Notes: a model not told the origin generated them from the letters alone. Positions 47,508-56,788 are shown, counted from the stretch's first letter. The stretch: DNA of 64,000 nt from Acidovorax sp. A79 (GCF_041154505.1 NZ_AP028672.1:2830501-2894500); one strand, 5' to 3'. Made by a program: numbers and translations.

Positions 47508-48014
47508 TCAGGGCCGCGCCGTGTCCGGCATCTGCAGCACGCTGGGGTCGGTATGGATCAAGTCCAGCGGAAAGCGCTGCCCGGCCAGGTAGTCCTGGAT
47601 GCACTGCAGCACCAGCGGCGTGCGGTGGCGGTCGGCGCAGGACCTGATCTCGTCCAGCGTCATCCAGACCGAACGCACGATGCCCGCGTCCAGCGGGCGC
47701 CACGCATGGTGCGTGCCCAGGGTGCCGGCGAACGCAAAGCGCATGTAGGTGATGTCGTCGCCCGTGCGCGTCTTGGTGAACCGGTTCATGTACACCCCCA
47801 CGAGCGCCGTGGGCACGAAATCATGGGCCGTCTCTTCCAGCACCTCGCGCGCGCAGGCCTGGATGGGCGATTCGCCCGGGTCCAGGTGGCCGGCGGGGTT
47901 GTTGAGCTTGAGACCGTCGGTCGTCTCTTCCTCGACCAGCAAAAAACGGCCATCGCGCTCGATGAGGGCGGCCACGGTGACGTTGGGTTTCCAGCGGTGG
48001 GGCATGGCGCGCAT
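47508..48014 (-). CDS. Nudix hydrolase, NudJ-like
   Basis: 168 residues from the ATG at 48014 (alternative at 48005, MPHRWKPNVTVAALIERDGR). The Nudix box is complete: GHLDPGESPIQACAREVLEE with the following T-A. NNPAGHLD and MRFAFAGTL resemble NudJ (thiamine and other pyrophosphate phosphatase). Hydrolyses a nucleoside-diphosphate-linked compound; specific substrate not visible. Convergent with the Bug gene on its left. Confidence 0.85.
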   Translation of the reverse strand: MRAMPHRWKPNVTVAALIERDGRFLLVEEETTDGLKLNNPAGHLDPGESPIQACAREVLEETAHDFVPTALVGVYMNRFTKTRTGDDITYMRFAFAGTLGTHHAWRPLDAGIVRSVWMTLDEIRSCADRHRTPLVLQCIQDYLAGQRFPLDLIHTDPSVLQMPDTARP

Positions 48015-48079
48015 TATGACCACGGGCCATGACGCGCGCTGCCGCGGCCGGCATCGCCCTTCGCAGCGCCGTGCCGCGC

Positions 48080-48979
48080 TCAGCGCTGCGGGGCCGGTGC
48101 GGGCCGCAGCACCAGCCACAGCGCCAGCGCGATCAGCACGCCGCCGGCGGCGTGCGCCAGCGTGGCCACCTCGCCCAGCACCAGCCAGCCCCAGGCCACG
48201 CCGAACAGCGGGATCAAGAAGGTCACGGTGAGCGCCTTGACGGGCCCCACGTCGGCGATGAGCCGGAAATACAGCACGTAGGCGGCCGAGGTGCACAGCA
48301 GGCCCAGCGCCAGCATCGCGCCCCAGACGGAGGGGCCGGCCGCGAGCCAGGTGGCCACCGGCTGGTGCGCCGCCTCCCACAGGGCGAACGGCGCCAGCGC
48401 GAGCACGGCCCCCCACTGGCTGCCCAGCGCCACCAGGCGGCTGTCGAGCCCGCCGCGCTGCGTGATCCAGCGCCGCGTGAGAAAGCCCGCCAGGCCGTAG
48501 CAGGCCGTGGCCACCAGGCAGGCGGCGATGCCGCCCAGCACCGGCGCGCTGAGCGCCACCGGCCCCGCCTGCGCGAGCACCGCCACGCCCGCCATGCCCA
48601 GCAGCACGCCGCCCACGCGGGCGGGCGTGAGGCGCTCGCCGAATGCCAGCGCACCGATCACCACGCCCATGAGCGGCGTGGTGGCATTGAGGATGGCGCT
48701 GTAGCCCGCTGGCAGCACGCGCGCGGCCAGCGCGAACATCAGGAACGGTATGCCCGAATTGATGGCGCCCAGCACCAGCGCGGCGCCCAGCTTGCCCCCG
48801 AACGCGGGCCGCAGCCGCACCACCGCCAGCAGCGCGAGCAGCCCCGCCGCGCCCAGCACCACGCGGCCGAACGCGGTGGGCACCGCCCCCCACACCGGCG
48901 CGGCGATGCGCATGAAGAGAAAGCTGCCGCCCCACAGGGCGGCCAGGGCGAAAAGACGGAGCAGGCTGGGGAGGTTCAT
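48080..48979 (-). CDS. EamA/DMT family transporter
   Basis: 299 residues from the ATG at 48979 (another ATG at 48988). Ten hydrophobic helices in two EamA repeats: ALAALWGGSFLFMRIAAPVW, INSGIPFLMFALAARVLPAG, LNATTPLMGVVIGALAFGER at the end of repeat 1 and FLIPLFGVAWGWLVLGE at the end of repeat 2. Metabolite exporter type; substrate unknown. Divergent from the LysR gene 80 bp away, a common regulator/exporter pairing. Confidence 0.88.
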   Translation of the reverse strand: MNLPSLLRLFALAALWGGSFLFMRIAAPVWGAVPTAFGRVVLGAAGLLALLAVVRLRPAFGGKLGAALVLGAINSGIPFLMFALAARVLPAGYSAILNATTPLMGVVIGALAFGERLTPARVGGVLLGMAGVAVLAQAGPVALSAPVLGGIAACLVATACYGLAGFLTRRWITQRGGLDSRLVALGSQWGAVLALAPFALWEAAHQPVATWLAAGPSVWGAMLALGLLCTSAAYVLYFRLIADVGPVKALTVTFLIPLFGVAWGWLVLGEVATLAHAAGGVLIALALWLVLRPAPAPQR

Positions 48980-49059
48980 GCCCGGCATCTTCGGGGCATG
49001 GTGCCGTGGCGGCAAACCATTTATCCTGCACACCCGTTTAGCCACGCTATACAAGCACC

Positions 49060-49962
49060 ATGCGCCTGCCGCCCCTGATCGCCGTCCGCTTCTTCGAGGC
49101 CACGGCCCGCCACGCCAGCGTGCGGCGCGCGGCCGAGGAGCTGCATGTCACGCCCGGCGCCGTCTCGCAGCAGGTGCGCAAGCTCGAGGAGTTCCTCGGC
49201 TGCGCGCTGTTCGAGCGCCAGCCGCGCGGCCTGGCGCTCACGGCGGCCGGGCGCGACTACCAGGTGGCCTGTGCCGAGGGCCTGGCCCTGATCGGGCATG
49301 CCACCTCGCGCATCGCGTCGACGAACCGGCGGCACGTGGTGCTGGTGAGCTGCACGCCGGGCTTCGCCGTGCAGTGGCTGGTGCCGCGCCTGCATGGCTT
49401 CCTGCAGCAGCATCCGGACATGGACGTGCACGTGGGCACGACCAACCGCGCGGTGGACCTCGCGGCCGAAGGCGTGCACTTTGCCGTGCGCCATGGGCAG
49501 GGTGCATACACCGGCCTGCGCTCCGAGGTGCTGGTGGCCGACGACCTGGTGCCCGTGTGCAGCCCGCGCCTGCTCGCGCCGCGCCGATCGGCGCGCGTGG
49601 CCGACATCACCAGCGCCCGGCTGCTGCACGACGAGCACCGTGGCGACTGGCGCCTGTGGTGCGAGGCGCACGGCGTGGCGGGCGTGGATTGCGACGGCGG
49701 CGTGGTGTTCGCGCATTCCAACGCGGCCATCGAGGCCGCCGTGGCCGGGCGGGGGTTTGCGCTGGCAAGGCGTGCGCTCGTGCAGCAGGAGCTGGACGCG
49801 CGCGAGCTGGTCTGCGTGCACTGCAAGCCCCTTCCGGCGCCGCTGGCCTACCACCTGGTGTACCGGCCCGAAGCCCTGATCGACCCCGCGCTGCGCCGCT
49901 TTCGCGACTGGGTCATGGCGCAGGGGAGCGCCGGTCAGGGAGCGAGTGCACGCACCATGTAG
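49060..49962 (+). CDS. LysR family transcriptional regulator, GcvA-like
   Basis: 300 residues. HTH FEATARHASVRRAAEELHVT followed by PGAVSQQVRKLEEFLGCALF, with the GcvA/AmpR-type 'PLxAVRFFEATARH' start. Effector domain contains VSCTPGFAVQWLVPRLHGFL and HFAVRHGQGAYTGL. Divergent from the EamA exporter gene, which it probably controls. Its 3' end overlaps the convergent GNAT gene by 28 bp. Confidence 0.9.
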   Translation: MRLPPLIAVRFFEATARHASVRRAAEELHVTPGAVSQQVRKLEEFLGCALFERQPRGLALTAAGRDYQVACAEGLALIGHATSRIASTNRRHVVLVSCTPGFAVQWLVPRLHGFLQQHPDMDVHVGTTNRAVDLAAEGVHFAVRHGQGAYTGLRSEVLVADDLVPVCSPRLLAPRRSARVADITSARLLHDEHRGDWRLWCEAHGVAGVDCDGGVVFAHSNAAIEAAVAGRGFALARRALVQQELDARELVCVHCKPLPAPLAYHLVYRPEALIDPALRRFRDWVMAQGSAGQGASARTM

Positions 49963-50486
49963 ACCGCGCCGTCTCCATAGCTCGCCAGCCGTTCGCGCTG
50001 CGCCGCATCGGCCAGGGGTTGCACGGCATAGCCTTGCCGCTCCCAGTACGCCTGCGAGCCCTGCACCGACACCAGCGCCGTGTGCCGCAGGCCCTGGCCC
50101 CGCGCCCCTTCCCACATCGGCTGCAGCAGCGCACGGGCCAGGCCCTGGCCCGCGCAGCCGGGCAGCACGGCCATGTCGTGCAGGTAGAGCGTATCGGGCT
50201 GCGGCACGGCCTCGAAGCCGCCATGCAGTGGCGTCACCTTGCCCATCACCGACCGGTAGGCCGCCAGATAGGCGCACACCACGCCCGCGCGCTCCAGCAC
50301 CAGCGAGCAGTTGGCCGGGCTGGCCAGGCGGGCCGCGAAGACCTCGCCGCTCTCCACGAAGCCCGCGCCATAGCAGGCCAGCTGCACCGCGAGCAGGCCG
50401 GGCAGGTCGGCGACGGCCAGGGGGCGCACCCTCGTCATCGGATCATCGGAAGGGGCCACCACGCCAGGGGCCCGGACGTGTTCCAT
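49935..50486 (-). CDS. GNAT family N-acetyltransferase
   Basis: 183 residues from the ATG at 50486, which directly follows the ribE stop (TGAATG); an internal ATG at 50438 (MTRVRPLAVADL) fits the domain start equally well. Acetyl-CoA binding motif MAVLPGCAGQGLARALL (Q/RxxGxG/A region) and C-terminal QAYWERQGYAV are typical. Acceptor unknown. Probably co-transcribed with riboflavin synthase. Confidence 0.82.
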   Translation of the reverse strand: MEHVRAPGVVAPSDDPMTRVRPLAVADLPGLLAVQLACYGAGFVESGEVFAARLASPANCSLVLERAGVVCAYLAAYRSVMGKVTPLHGGFEAVPQPDTLYLHDMAVLPGCAGQGLARALLQPMWEGARGQGLRHTALVSVQGSQAYWERQGYAVQPLADAAQRERLASYGDGAVYMVRALAP

Positions 50487-51191
50487 TCAATGCGGCAACA
50501 CCGGCGGCTGCACGAAGTCGTCGAGCGACAGGCCCTTTTCCCTGAGCAGGGCTTCCAGCACCGGCTGCAGCCGGCCCAGGCTTTCCTGCACGGCCTCGCG
50601 CACAGTGTCCACCACCACCTGGGTGCTGCGCTCGATCTCGATGTTGAGCGGGTCGCCCACCTTCTTGTGTTCAAACACCGTCGCACGGCGCGTTTCGGGA
50701 ATCATCCAGATCTCGAACCAGCCCTCCTGCCGGTTCACCTCGGCCACCGTGAGGCTCGCGCCGTGGATGGCGATGTAGCCCTTGGCAAAGATGTAGCGGC
50801 GAAACGCCTCGGGCACGGCCACGCGCCACACCAGGTTGTTGTCGAACTCGCGGCGCTCGATGAGCGTGCCGGTGAAGTCCACATGGCCCGACAGCGGGTG
50901 GCCGCCGATCTCGGCGCCGTCCTTGGCCGCGCGTTCCACGTTCACGCGGTCGCCCTGCTGGTAGCCGCCCAGCGTGGTGATGTTCAGGCTCTGCAGCATC
51001 ACGTCGAAGCTGGCCTGCGTGGGCGAGAGGATTTCCGTCACCGTGAGGCACACGCCGTCGGTGGACACGCTGGCGCCGATGGCGAGGTCCTGGCAGAAGC
51101 CTTCCGGGAAGTCGAGCGTGAAGGTGCGCAGGCCTGCGCGATCGTGGATGGCGGCAATGCCTGCCGTGGCTTGGACGATGCCTGTGAACAT
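50487..51191 (-). CDS. ribE: Riboflavin synthase, alpha subunit type
   Basis: 234 residues. Two homologous lumazine-binding beta-barrels: MFTGIVQATAGIAAIHDRAG, SVSTDGVCLTV and VMLQSLNITTLG in the first half; GGHPLSGHVDFTG, HGASLTVAEV and MIPETRR in the second. Dismutates two 6,7-dimethyl-8-ribityllumazine molecules to riboflavin in the cytoplasm. The ~25-residue tail (LREKGLSLDDFVQPPVLPH) is a little longer than usual. Separate from other rib genes in this window. Confidence 0.93.
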   Translation of the reverse strand: MFTGIVQATAGIAAIHDRAGLRTFTLDFPEGFCQDLAIGASVSTDGVCLTVTEILSPTQASFDVMLQSLNITTLGGYQQGDRVNVERAAKDGAEIGGHPLSGHVDFTGTLIERREFDNNLVWRVAVPEAFRRYIFAKGYIAIHGASLTVAEVNRQEGWFEIWMIPETRRATVFEHKKVGDPLNIEIERSTQVVVDTVREAVQESLGRLQPVLEALLREKGLSLDDFVQPPVLPH

Positions 51192-51279
51192 GGCGCGGTT
51201 TCCGGGTAGGTGGCAGAGGGGAGGGCCTTCAATTTTGCCACCCGGCCCCGCGCGCCGGGGCGGCGCGGTCCCGCCGCGC

Positions 51280-52236
51280 CTACGGGCTGTGCGCCAGCGG
51301 GGGCGCACGCCGCGCGTGGCCCACCAGGCAGCCGACAAAGTCCATGAGCGTGGCCGAGACACGCTCGCGGTGCCAGACCACGGTGATGGGCCCGAAGCGG
51401 ATGCTGGAGTCGATGGCGATCTTCCTGAACAGCCCCAGCGACGCCATGTAGTCGGCCATGGATTCCGAACACACGCCCACATAGTCGCCCTTGTGCAACA
51501 GCGCCTGCATCATGGCCAGCGACGCCGTCTCGGCCTTCGGCACCAGCCATGAGGCCTCCTGCGCGATCAGGTAGGCATCCATCTGGATGCGCGTCAGCGT
51601 GCCGCTGGGCGGCATGACCCAGTTTTCGTGCAGCACGTCCGCGAAGCCCAGCCCCGCGCTGCGCGACCAGTACTTGCTGCCGTGCCCGATGACGACGGCC
51701 ACCTGGTCGTCAAACAGGACCTGGTGGTCCAGCCCCGGCCGGTGGGCCCGCGCATCGAGCACGCCGATCACGGCATCGAGCGCGCCCGTCTCCAGCCCCT
51801 TGAGCAGATGGTCGAACGGCCCGTCGTGGATCGACACGGCCACATCGGCATGGTCCTGCTGAAAGGCGCTCACGGCCTCGGGCAGGCCGCCGGCGATACC
51901 CGCCCAGACACTGCCCACGTTCAGGCGCGGCACGCGTCCCTCGGCCATGGCGTGCATCTCCCGGCCCGTGCGGGCAATGTCGCCCAGCACGTTGATGGCC
52001 AGCCGCTTGAGCAGGTGCCCGGCGGGCGTGAGCTGCACCTTGCGCCCACGCACCACGAGCGCCGAGCCCACCACGCCCTCCATCTCGGCCAGCCAGTGCG
52101 ACATGGCCGACTGCGTCATGTGCAGCCGCGCCGCCGCCAGCGTGAGCGTGCCCGCCTCGTCCAGCACCAGGAACGACTCCAGGTGCCGGACCTTGATGCG
52201 CCGCGCCCAGGACGTGCCTTCCGAACGATCAATCAT
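51280..52236 (-). CDS. LysR family transcriptional regulator
   Basis: 318 residues; the ATG at 52236 is chosen because GAGGA lies 7 nt before it. HTH LTLAAARLHMTQSAMSHWLA followed by EMEGVVGSALVVRGRKVQLT. Effector domain RLNVGSVWAGIAGGLPEAVS and VSIHDGPFDHLLKGLETGAL. Divergent from the Bug/gamma-glutamyltransferase operon, with a T-N11-A box at 52288-52300 midway, so it likely controls that operon. Confidence 0.9.
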   Translation of the reverse strand: MIDRSEGTSWARRIKVRHLESFLVLDEAGTLTLAAARLHMTQSAMSHWLAEMEGVVGSALVVRGRKVQLTPAGHLLKRLAINVLGDIARTGREMHAMAEGRVPRLNVGSVWAGIAGGLPEAVSAFQQDHADVAVSIHDGPFDHLLKGLETGALDAVIGVLDARAHRPGLDHQVLFDDQVAVVIGHGSKYWSRSAGLGFADVLHENWVMPPSGTLTRIQMDAYLIAQEASWLVPKAETASLAMMQALLHKGDYVGVCSESMADYMASLGLFRKIAIDSSIRFGPITVVWHRERVSATLMDFVGCLVGHARRAPPLAHSP

Positions 52237-52287
52237 GAACAAATCCTCATGGCCCCATTCTGCCTTTTCACTAGGCAATCAGCAGTA

Positions 52288-52300
52288 TTCGTCATGACAA
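52288..52300. promoter_or_regulatory. Candidate LysR box
   Basis: TTCGTCATGACAA contains the perfect palindrome GTCATGAC and satisfies T-N11-A. It is central in the 103-bp region between the divergent lysR and Bug genes. Confidence 0.4.
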
Positions 52301-52339
52301 TGTGCTCATCTTTTCTGTAACTTCCCCGTCGAGGTCACC

Positions 52340-53326
52340 GTGTTCAACACAATCAACAACGTCTCCAGGCTACTGATGGGCGTCGCTGCCGCAGCCGTCA
52401 CGGCCACCGCCGCGCATGCGCAAGGCGCCTACCCAAACCGTCCCGTGCGCCTGGTGGTCTCGCAGGCGGCGGGCGGCAGCTCCGACACGATCGCGCGCCT
52501 GTGGGCAGAACATGCCGGCAAGGCCCTGGGCGGCACCATCGTGGTGGAAAACAAGCCCGGCGCAGGGGGGCTCATTGCCGCACAGAACGCGCTGAGCGCC
52601 CCCACCGACGGCTACACCCTGCTGTACGGCAGCGTGTCGCTCATGGTGCTCAACCAGTTCACCTACAAACCCCTGCCCTACAACCCCGAGAAGGATTTCA
52701 CGGGCGTGGCCATGCTGACCACCGTGCCGATCGTGCTGTCGGCCAATCCCGCCACGGGCATCAAGACGCTGAAAGACCTCACGGAGAAGGCCAAGGCGGC
52801 CCCCGGCAAGCTCAACTTCGCGTCCGCCGGACTGGGCAATTCCACCCACCTCGCCGTGGAACTGGTGAATGAAGCGCTGGGCATTTCGATGACCCACATC
52901 CCCTACAAGGGCGAAGCCGACGGCGTCATGGCCACCATGGGCGGGCAGACCGAACTGATGGGCGTGGTGTATGGCACAGCGTTGCCGCACATCAAGGCCA
53001 AGAAACTCAATGCGCTGGCCGTGCTGTCCCCCCAGCGCGCACCCGAGCTGCCCGATGTGCCCACCCTGGGCGAGCTGGGCGTGAAGGGTTTTGACTCCCT
53101 GGGATGGAGCGCCGTGGTGGCGCGCGCCGGCACGCCGGCCGACATCGTGGACAAGCTCAACAAGGCCACGGAAAGCTTCCACAAGAGCCCCGAAGTGCAG
53201 GCCAAGCTCAAGACCATGGGCGTGATCGCCGTGTCCGGGCCTGCGTCGCTGGTCATGGAAACCACGGTGCGCGACGCCAAGGCCTGGGGCCCCACGCTCG
53301 AGAAGCTGAACCTCAGCGCCAAGTAA
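52340..53326 (+). CDS. Bug family substrate-binding protein
   Basis: 328 residues from the GTG at 52340 (GAGG 6-7 nt upstream). Signal peptide ends AAHAQ. Motifs VRLVVSQAAGGSSDTIARLW, VVENKPGAGGLIAAQNAL, NFASAGLGNSTHLAVELVNE and MTHIPYKGEADGVMATMGG. Third Bug receptor of the window. Paired with a gamma-glutamyltransferase-like enzyme downstream, so the ligand may be a gamma-glutamyl or other N-acyl carboxylate. No permease adjacent. Confidence 0.92.
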   Translation: MFNTINNVSRLLMGVAAAAVTATAAHAQGAYPNRPVRLVVSQAAGGSSDTIARLWAEHAGKALGGTIVVENKPGAGGLIAAQNALSAPTDGYTLLYGSVSLMVLNQFTYKPLPYNPEKDFTGVAMLTTVPIVLSANPATGIKTLKDLTEKAKAAPGKLNFASAGLGNSTHLAVELVNEALGISMTHIPYKGEADGVMATMGGQTELMGVVYGTALPHIKAKKLNALAVLSPQRAPELPDVPTLGELGVKGFDSLGWSAVVARAGTPADIVDKLNKATESFHKSPEVQAKLKTMGVIAVSGPASLVMETTVRDAKAWGPTLEKLNLSAK

Positions 53327-53407
53327 GCCCGCGCCCCGCAAGCCCCTCTCTCTCAATCCACCCCGTGCCGTGTCACTGATGCCGCACGGGGTTCGCCCTT
53401 GAATGCT

Positions 53408-55039
53408 ATGAAAAAAGAAGCCATGGTGGTCTGCCCGCAGCCCGAGGCCGCCGAATCCGGTATCGACATCCTGCGCGCCGGCGGCAATGCCGTGGATGCG
53501 GCGGTCGCCTGCGCCCTGGCCCAGACGGTGGTCGATCCGCTGATGTGCGGCATTGCGGGCTTTGGCACGGCCGCCGTGTACCTGCCCGGCGCCCGGGTGC
53601 ATGAGTATTTCGACTTCCACTCGCCCGCGCCGCTGGCAGCCCGGGAGAACATGTGGGAGCACCTGCTCGAAGGCGAGACCAAGGACGGCTTCGGCTTCAT
53701 CTTGACAGGCCGCGTCAACGACATCGGCCCCCAGTCGATTGGCACACCCGCCACGCTCAAGGGCCTGGAAGCCATGCACCAGGCGCATGGCCGCCTGCCG
53801 TGGAAGCAGGTGGTGGAGCCCGCGATCCGCTGGGCCTCGGACGGTTTCTTTGTGCGCCCCGGCATGCACGCCTTCTGGATCGACGAGCCCGCCATGGGCC
53901 GCGTCGGCAACCTGGAGCGGCTGCAGTACTGCGAGGACAGCCGCAACCTGTACTGCCGCCCCGATGGCCGCCCCAAGCCCATCGGCACGCCGCTGCGGAA
54001 CGTTGGCATGGCCAGCGTGCTGCGCCAGATCGCCGAAGAAGGCTCGCAGCCGTTCTACCGGGGCGATCTGGCCCAGAAGATGATCGCGCACCTGCAGTCG
54101 CTGGGCGCGTTGATCACGCTCGAGGACCTGGCCCGGTACGAGGTCACGCGCAACCCGCCGCTGGTGGGCAGCTACCGCGACCGCACCGTCACCACCAACC
54201 AGCCCCCCGGCGGCGGCGCCATGCTGCTGGAGATGCTCAACATCCTGGAGCACTTCGAGCTGCGCGGCATGGAGCACAACAGCCCCGAATACATCCGGCT
54301 GGTGTGCGAGGCGATGAAGAAGGCGACGGCCGACAAGGACCGCTGCATCGGCGATCCGAAATTCTTCGACGTGCCGCTCGACAAGCTCCTGTCCAAGGAC
54401 ATGGCCCGCGAGGCGGCCGAACAGATCCGCGCGGGCCAGCGCTTCAGCGTGGAGCGCGTGAACCCCGGCGCGCCCGTGCCACGCGACACCACGCACCTGA
54501 GCGTGGTCGATGCGGACGGCAACGCCGTGTCGATGACGCACTCGCTGGCCATGCCCTCGGGCATCATCACGCCGGGCATGGGCTTCCTGTACAACGGCTG
54601 CATGGGCGTGTTCGACCCGCGCCCGGGCCGTGCGGGCAGCATCCAGCCGGGCAAGAGCCGCTTCACGTCGTCCTGCCCCACCATGACGTTCAAGGACGGC
54701 GGGCTGGACATCGTGCTGGGCGCACCGGGTGGAACGCAGATCGCCATGGGCGTGCTGCAGGTGCTGCTCAACGTGATCGACCACGGCATGGAGATGCAGG
54801 CCGCCGTGTCGGCGCCGCGGTTTTCGTCCACCAGCAACGCCATCGACGTGTGCAACCGCATCCCGCGCCACACCACGCGCGCGCTCGAAGCCCAGGGCTA
54901 CGCGGTCGGCCGCAACCCCTACAACTACACCATTGGCTGGGTTCACGGCGTGCAGGTGCAGCCCGACGGCCTGCACGGCGGCGCCGACCCCGGACGCGAT
55001 GGCGTGGCGTACAAGCTGCGCATGGACGCGGCGCACTGA
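53408..55039 (+). CDS. Gamma-glutamyltransferase family protein
   Basis: 543 residues from the ATG at 53408 (a TTG at 53399 is in frame). Ntn-hydrolase architecture: large-subunit part with ILRAGGNAVDAAVACALAQT and NQPPGGGAMLLEMLNILEHF, then the autoprocessing/nucleophile threonine in DTTHLSVVDADGNAVSMTHS. Small-subunit motifs GMGFLYNGCMGVFDP and LGAPGGTQIAMGVLQVLLNV follow. It has no signal peptide, so it should act in the cytoplasm, unlike classical periplasmic GGT. It may hydrolyse a gamma-glutamyl compound or related amide brought in via the Bug receptor upstream. Confidence 0.88.
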   Translation: MKKEAMVVCPQPEAAESGIDILRAGGNAVDAAVACALAQTVVDPLMCGIAGFGTAAVYLPGARVHEYFDFHSPAPLAARENMWEHLLEGETKDGFGFILTGRVNDIGPQSIGTPATLKGLEAMHQAHGRLPWKQVVEPAIRWASDGFFVRPGMHAFWIDEPAMGRVGNLERLQYCEDSRNLYCRPDGRPKPIGTPLRNVGMASVLRQIAEEGSQPFYRGDLAQKMIAHLQSLGALITLEDLARYEVTRNPPLVGSYRDRTVTTNQPPGGGAMLLEMLNILEHFELRGMEHNSPEYIRLVCEAMKKATADKDRCIGDPKFFDVPLDKLLSKDMAREAAEQIRAGQRFSVERVNPGAPVPRDTTHLSVVDADGNAVSMTHSLAMPSGIITPGMGFLYNGCMGVFDPRPGRAGSIQPGKSRFTSSCPTMTFKDGGLDIVLGAPGGTQIAMGVLQVLLNVIDHGMEMQAAVSAPRFSSTSNAIDVCNRIPRHTTRALEAQGYAVGRNPYNYTIGWVHGVQVQPDGLHGGADPGRDGVAYKLRMDAAH

Positions 55040-55090
55040 GCGCCAGCGGGCGGGCAGGCGGGCCCGCGGCGAAGCCGCGTCACTCGCTCC

Positions 55091-55135
55091 TCTTTGGATA
55101 GCTGGTGGCGATTCATCGATCAGCGCCACCCGCCT
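55091..55135 (+). repeat. Dispersed palindromic repeat, copy 10 (diverged)
   Basis: TCTTTGGATAGCTGGTGGCG, then ATTCATCGATCAGCGCCACC and CGCC. Pattern TTGATAGCTG-n-GCG-n-AGCGCCA-n-GCC is recognisable, with loss of the GCGCTT arm. Lies between convergent genes. Confidence 0.45.
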
Positions 55136-55245
55136 CTCCGGCCCCTGATCGGCCGCTCAACGTAACGCAGCGCAGGGCGGGGTGCGCGGGCCGGGGCGCC
55201 AAGGCATCATCGGCCCGCTCCCGGCATGCGCCGACCGGCTTGCCC

Positions 55246-56601
55246 CTACCTGGCCCGCAGCAGTTCGCCCACTTCCAGCAGCACCAGCTCGTTGTCATCG
55301 GCCTTGTTCGGCTCGCGGCTGCTGCTGAAGGGCAGGTTGTTGTCGTTGCCCACGACGATGTGCGTGCCGTCCACCACGTCCACGTTCTCGATGGTGAAGA
55401 ACGGGAAGGTGAGCACGCCGTTGTTCAGCGGCTTCCGGGCCAGGCGCTGCGGGTCCTGGATGTTCATCAGGTCGATGTAGCCCACCTTGCGGATCTCGCC
55501 GCCCACGTTGGCGTCGCTCATCTCAACCTTGTAGACGCGCTTGAACTTGGCGAGGTCGTGGAAGCAGTCGGTGCGCTTGTGGCCTTCCGGGCAGGCCTTG
55601 TCGGCTGTGCCTTCGCCGTTGTCGCGTTCGATGATCAAACCCGTGGTGCTGTCGATCATGTTGAAGTCGCCGATCGCGTGGTGGTTGGCCTCCAGCACGT
55701 ACTTCCAGTGGCGGCCCGTCCACTGCTCGCTCTTCACATCGAACTCCAGCACGCGCAGGTACTGCCTGCCGCCCACGTTCTCATACGCCTTGGCCTCATC
55801 GTTCCACAGCGCGCCTTCCAGCAGCGCATAGAGCTTGCTGCCGTCCCTGGACGCGGCCATGCCTTCGTAGCCCTTGGAACGCTTGACCTCGAACGGCGTG
55901 GGCTTGGCGTCCGGCGCGCCGGGCATCAGCACGCCGGGGGCGTCGGGCGAGCGCACCACCTTGCCGTCCACCTTGGTCTCGAACACACCCAGCACCTTGC
56001 CGTTCAGGTCGGCCTTGATGAGGGAGGGACCGAACTCGTCGCCGATCCACAGCGCGCCGCCCGCGAACTGGAAGCTCTCGGGGTCGAAGTCGGCACCGGT
56101 CAGGTAGCGCTGTTCCGTGCCTTCGTGCGTGATGCGAAACGGCACCTTCTTGTCCGGGTCGTGCAGGAACACGGTCTTGATCCGGTTGAACTGGCCGCTC
56201 TTGAAGTCCACGGCGTAGTGGTTGAGGTAGAGCATGAAATCCGGCGAATTGGCCTTGGCGCCCGCGCCGTTGTCGGTGAGGATCCAGAACGAGCCGTCGG
56301 CCATGCGCTTGATGCCCGAATGGCCCTGGATGGGCTGGCCCCTGAAGGGCACGGACACGCCGGTGTCGCGCCCGCCCGACTGGCCCATCACGGTGCCCAC
56401 GGCCTCCACGCGGCGCGGGGTGGTGAACTTGCCGCTGGCCTGCAGGTCCTGCGGGGCGTCCTTGGGCGCGGCGATCAGCGTGAAGGCCGGCAGCACGGCG
56501 TGGCCCGCCAGCGTGGCGGGGTAGGCCTGCTGGGCGTGGGAAGGAACCAGGGCAGCGCAGGCCAAGGTGGCGCCAGCAGCAATGCGTGAGAGGTGAAACA
56601 T
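55246..56601 (-). CDS. Secreted esterase-like/phytase-like beta-propeller protein
   Basis: 451 residues from the ATG at 56601 (MFHLSRIAAGATLACAALVP; signal peptide ends SHAQQ). Sequence features of the esterase-like-activity-of-phytase family: GQPIQGHSGIKRMADGSFWI, LTDNGAGAKANSPDFMLYL, EGTEQRYLTGADFDPESFQF, WIGDEFGPSLIKAD, ANHHAIGDFNMI, and a C-terminal NVDVVDGTHIVVGNDNNLPF. Likely a six-bladed periplasmic propeller, perhaps a phosphoesterase. Divergent from the XRE-cupin regulator and convergent with the gamma-glutamyltransferase gene. Confidence 0.85.
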   Translation of the reverse strand: MFHLSRIAAGATLACAALVPSHAQQAYPATLAGHAVLPAFTLIAAPKDAPQDLQASGKFTTPRRVEAVGTVMGQSGGRDTGVSVPFRGQPIQGHSGIKRMADGSFWILTDNGAGAKANSPDFMLYLNHYAVDFKSGQFNRIKTVFLHDPDKKVPFRITHEGTEQRYLTGADFDPESFQFAGGALWIGDEFGPSLIKADLNGKVLGVFETKVDGKVVRSPDAPGVLMPGAPDAKPTPFEVKRSKGYEGMAASRDGSKLYALLEGALWNDEAKAYENVGGRQYLRVLEFDVKSEQWTGRHWKYVLEANHHAIGDFNMIDSTTGLIIERDNGEGTADKACPEGHKRTDCFHDLAKFKRVYKVEMSDANVGGEIRKVGYIDLMNIQDPQRLARKPLNNGVLTFPFFTIENVDVVDGTHIVVGNDNNLPFSSSREPNKADDNELVLLEVGELLRAR

Positions 56602-56749
56602 GCGTCGACTTTGAAGAAACAAAAGGCGGACGATGCCGGGGCGGTGTGACAGGGAAGTGACGGAGGGCACACGCGCGTTCTTTTCTACGCACCGGAAAAC
56701 CTCGACACCCCCCTTGCCGTGCGGGCGGGTGGTCCGACGCGGCTAAAAA

Positions 56750-56782
56750 TCCAATATGATGGACAAAATCCCATTTGATGGA
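56750..56782. promoter_or_regulatory. Tandem dyads at the XRE-cupin gene
   Basis: TCCAATATGATGGA (56750-56763) and TCCCATTTGATGGA (56769-56782) share TCC-n-AT-n-TGATGGA and start 19 bp apart, roughly two helical turns. Each has TCC/GGA inverted ends. They overlap the first possible start codon (56756) and a TATGAT -10-like hexamer (56755-56760), as expected for an autorepressor operator. Confidence 0.5.
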
Positions 56783-56788
56783 AATCCA

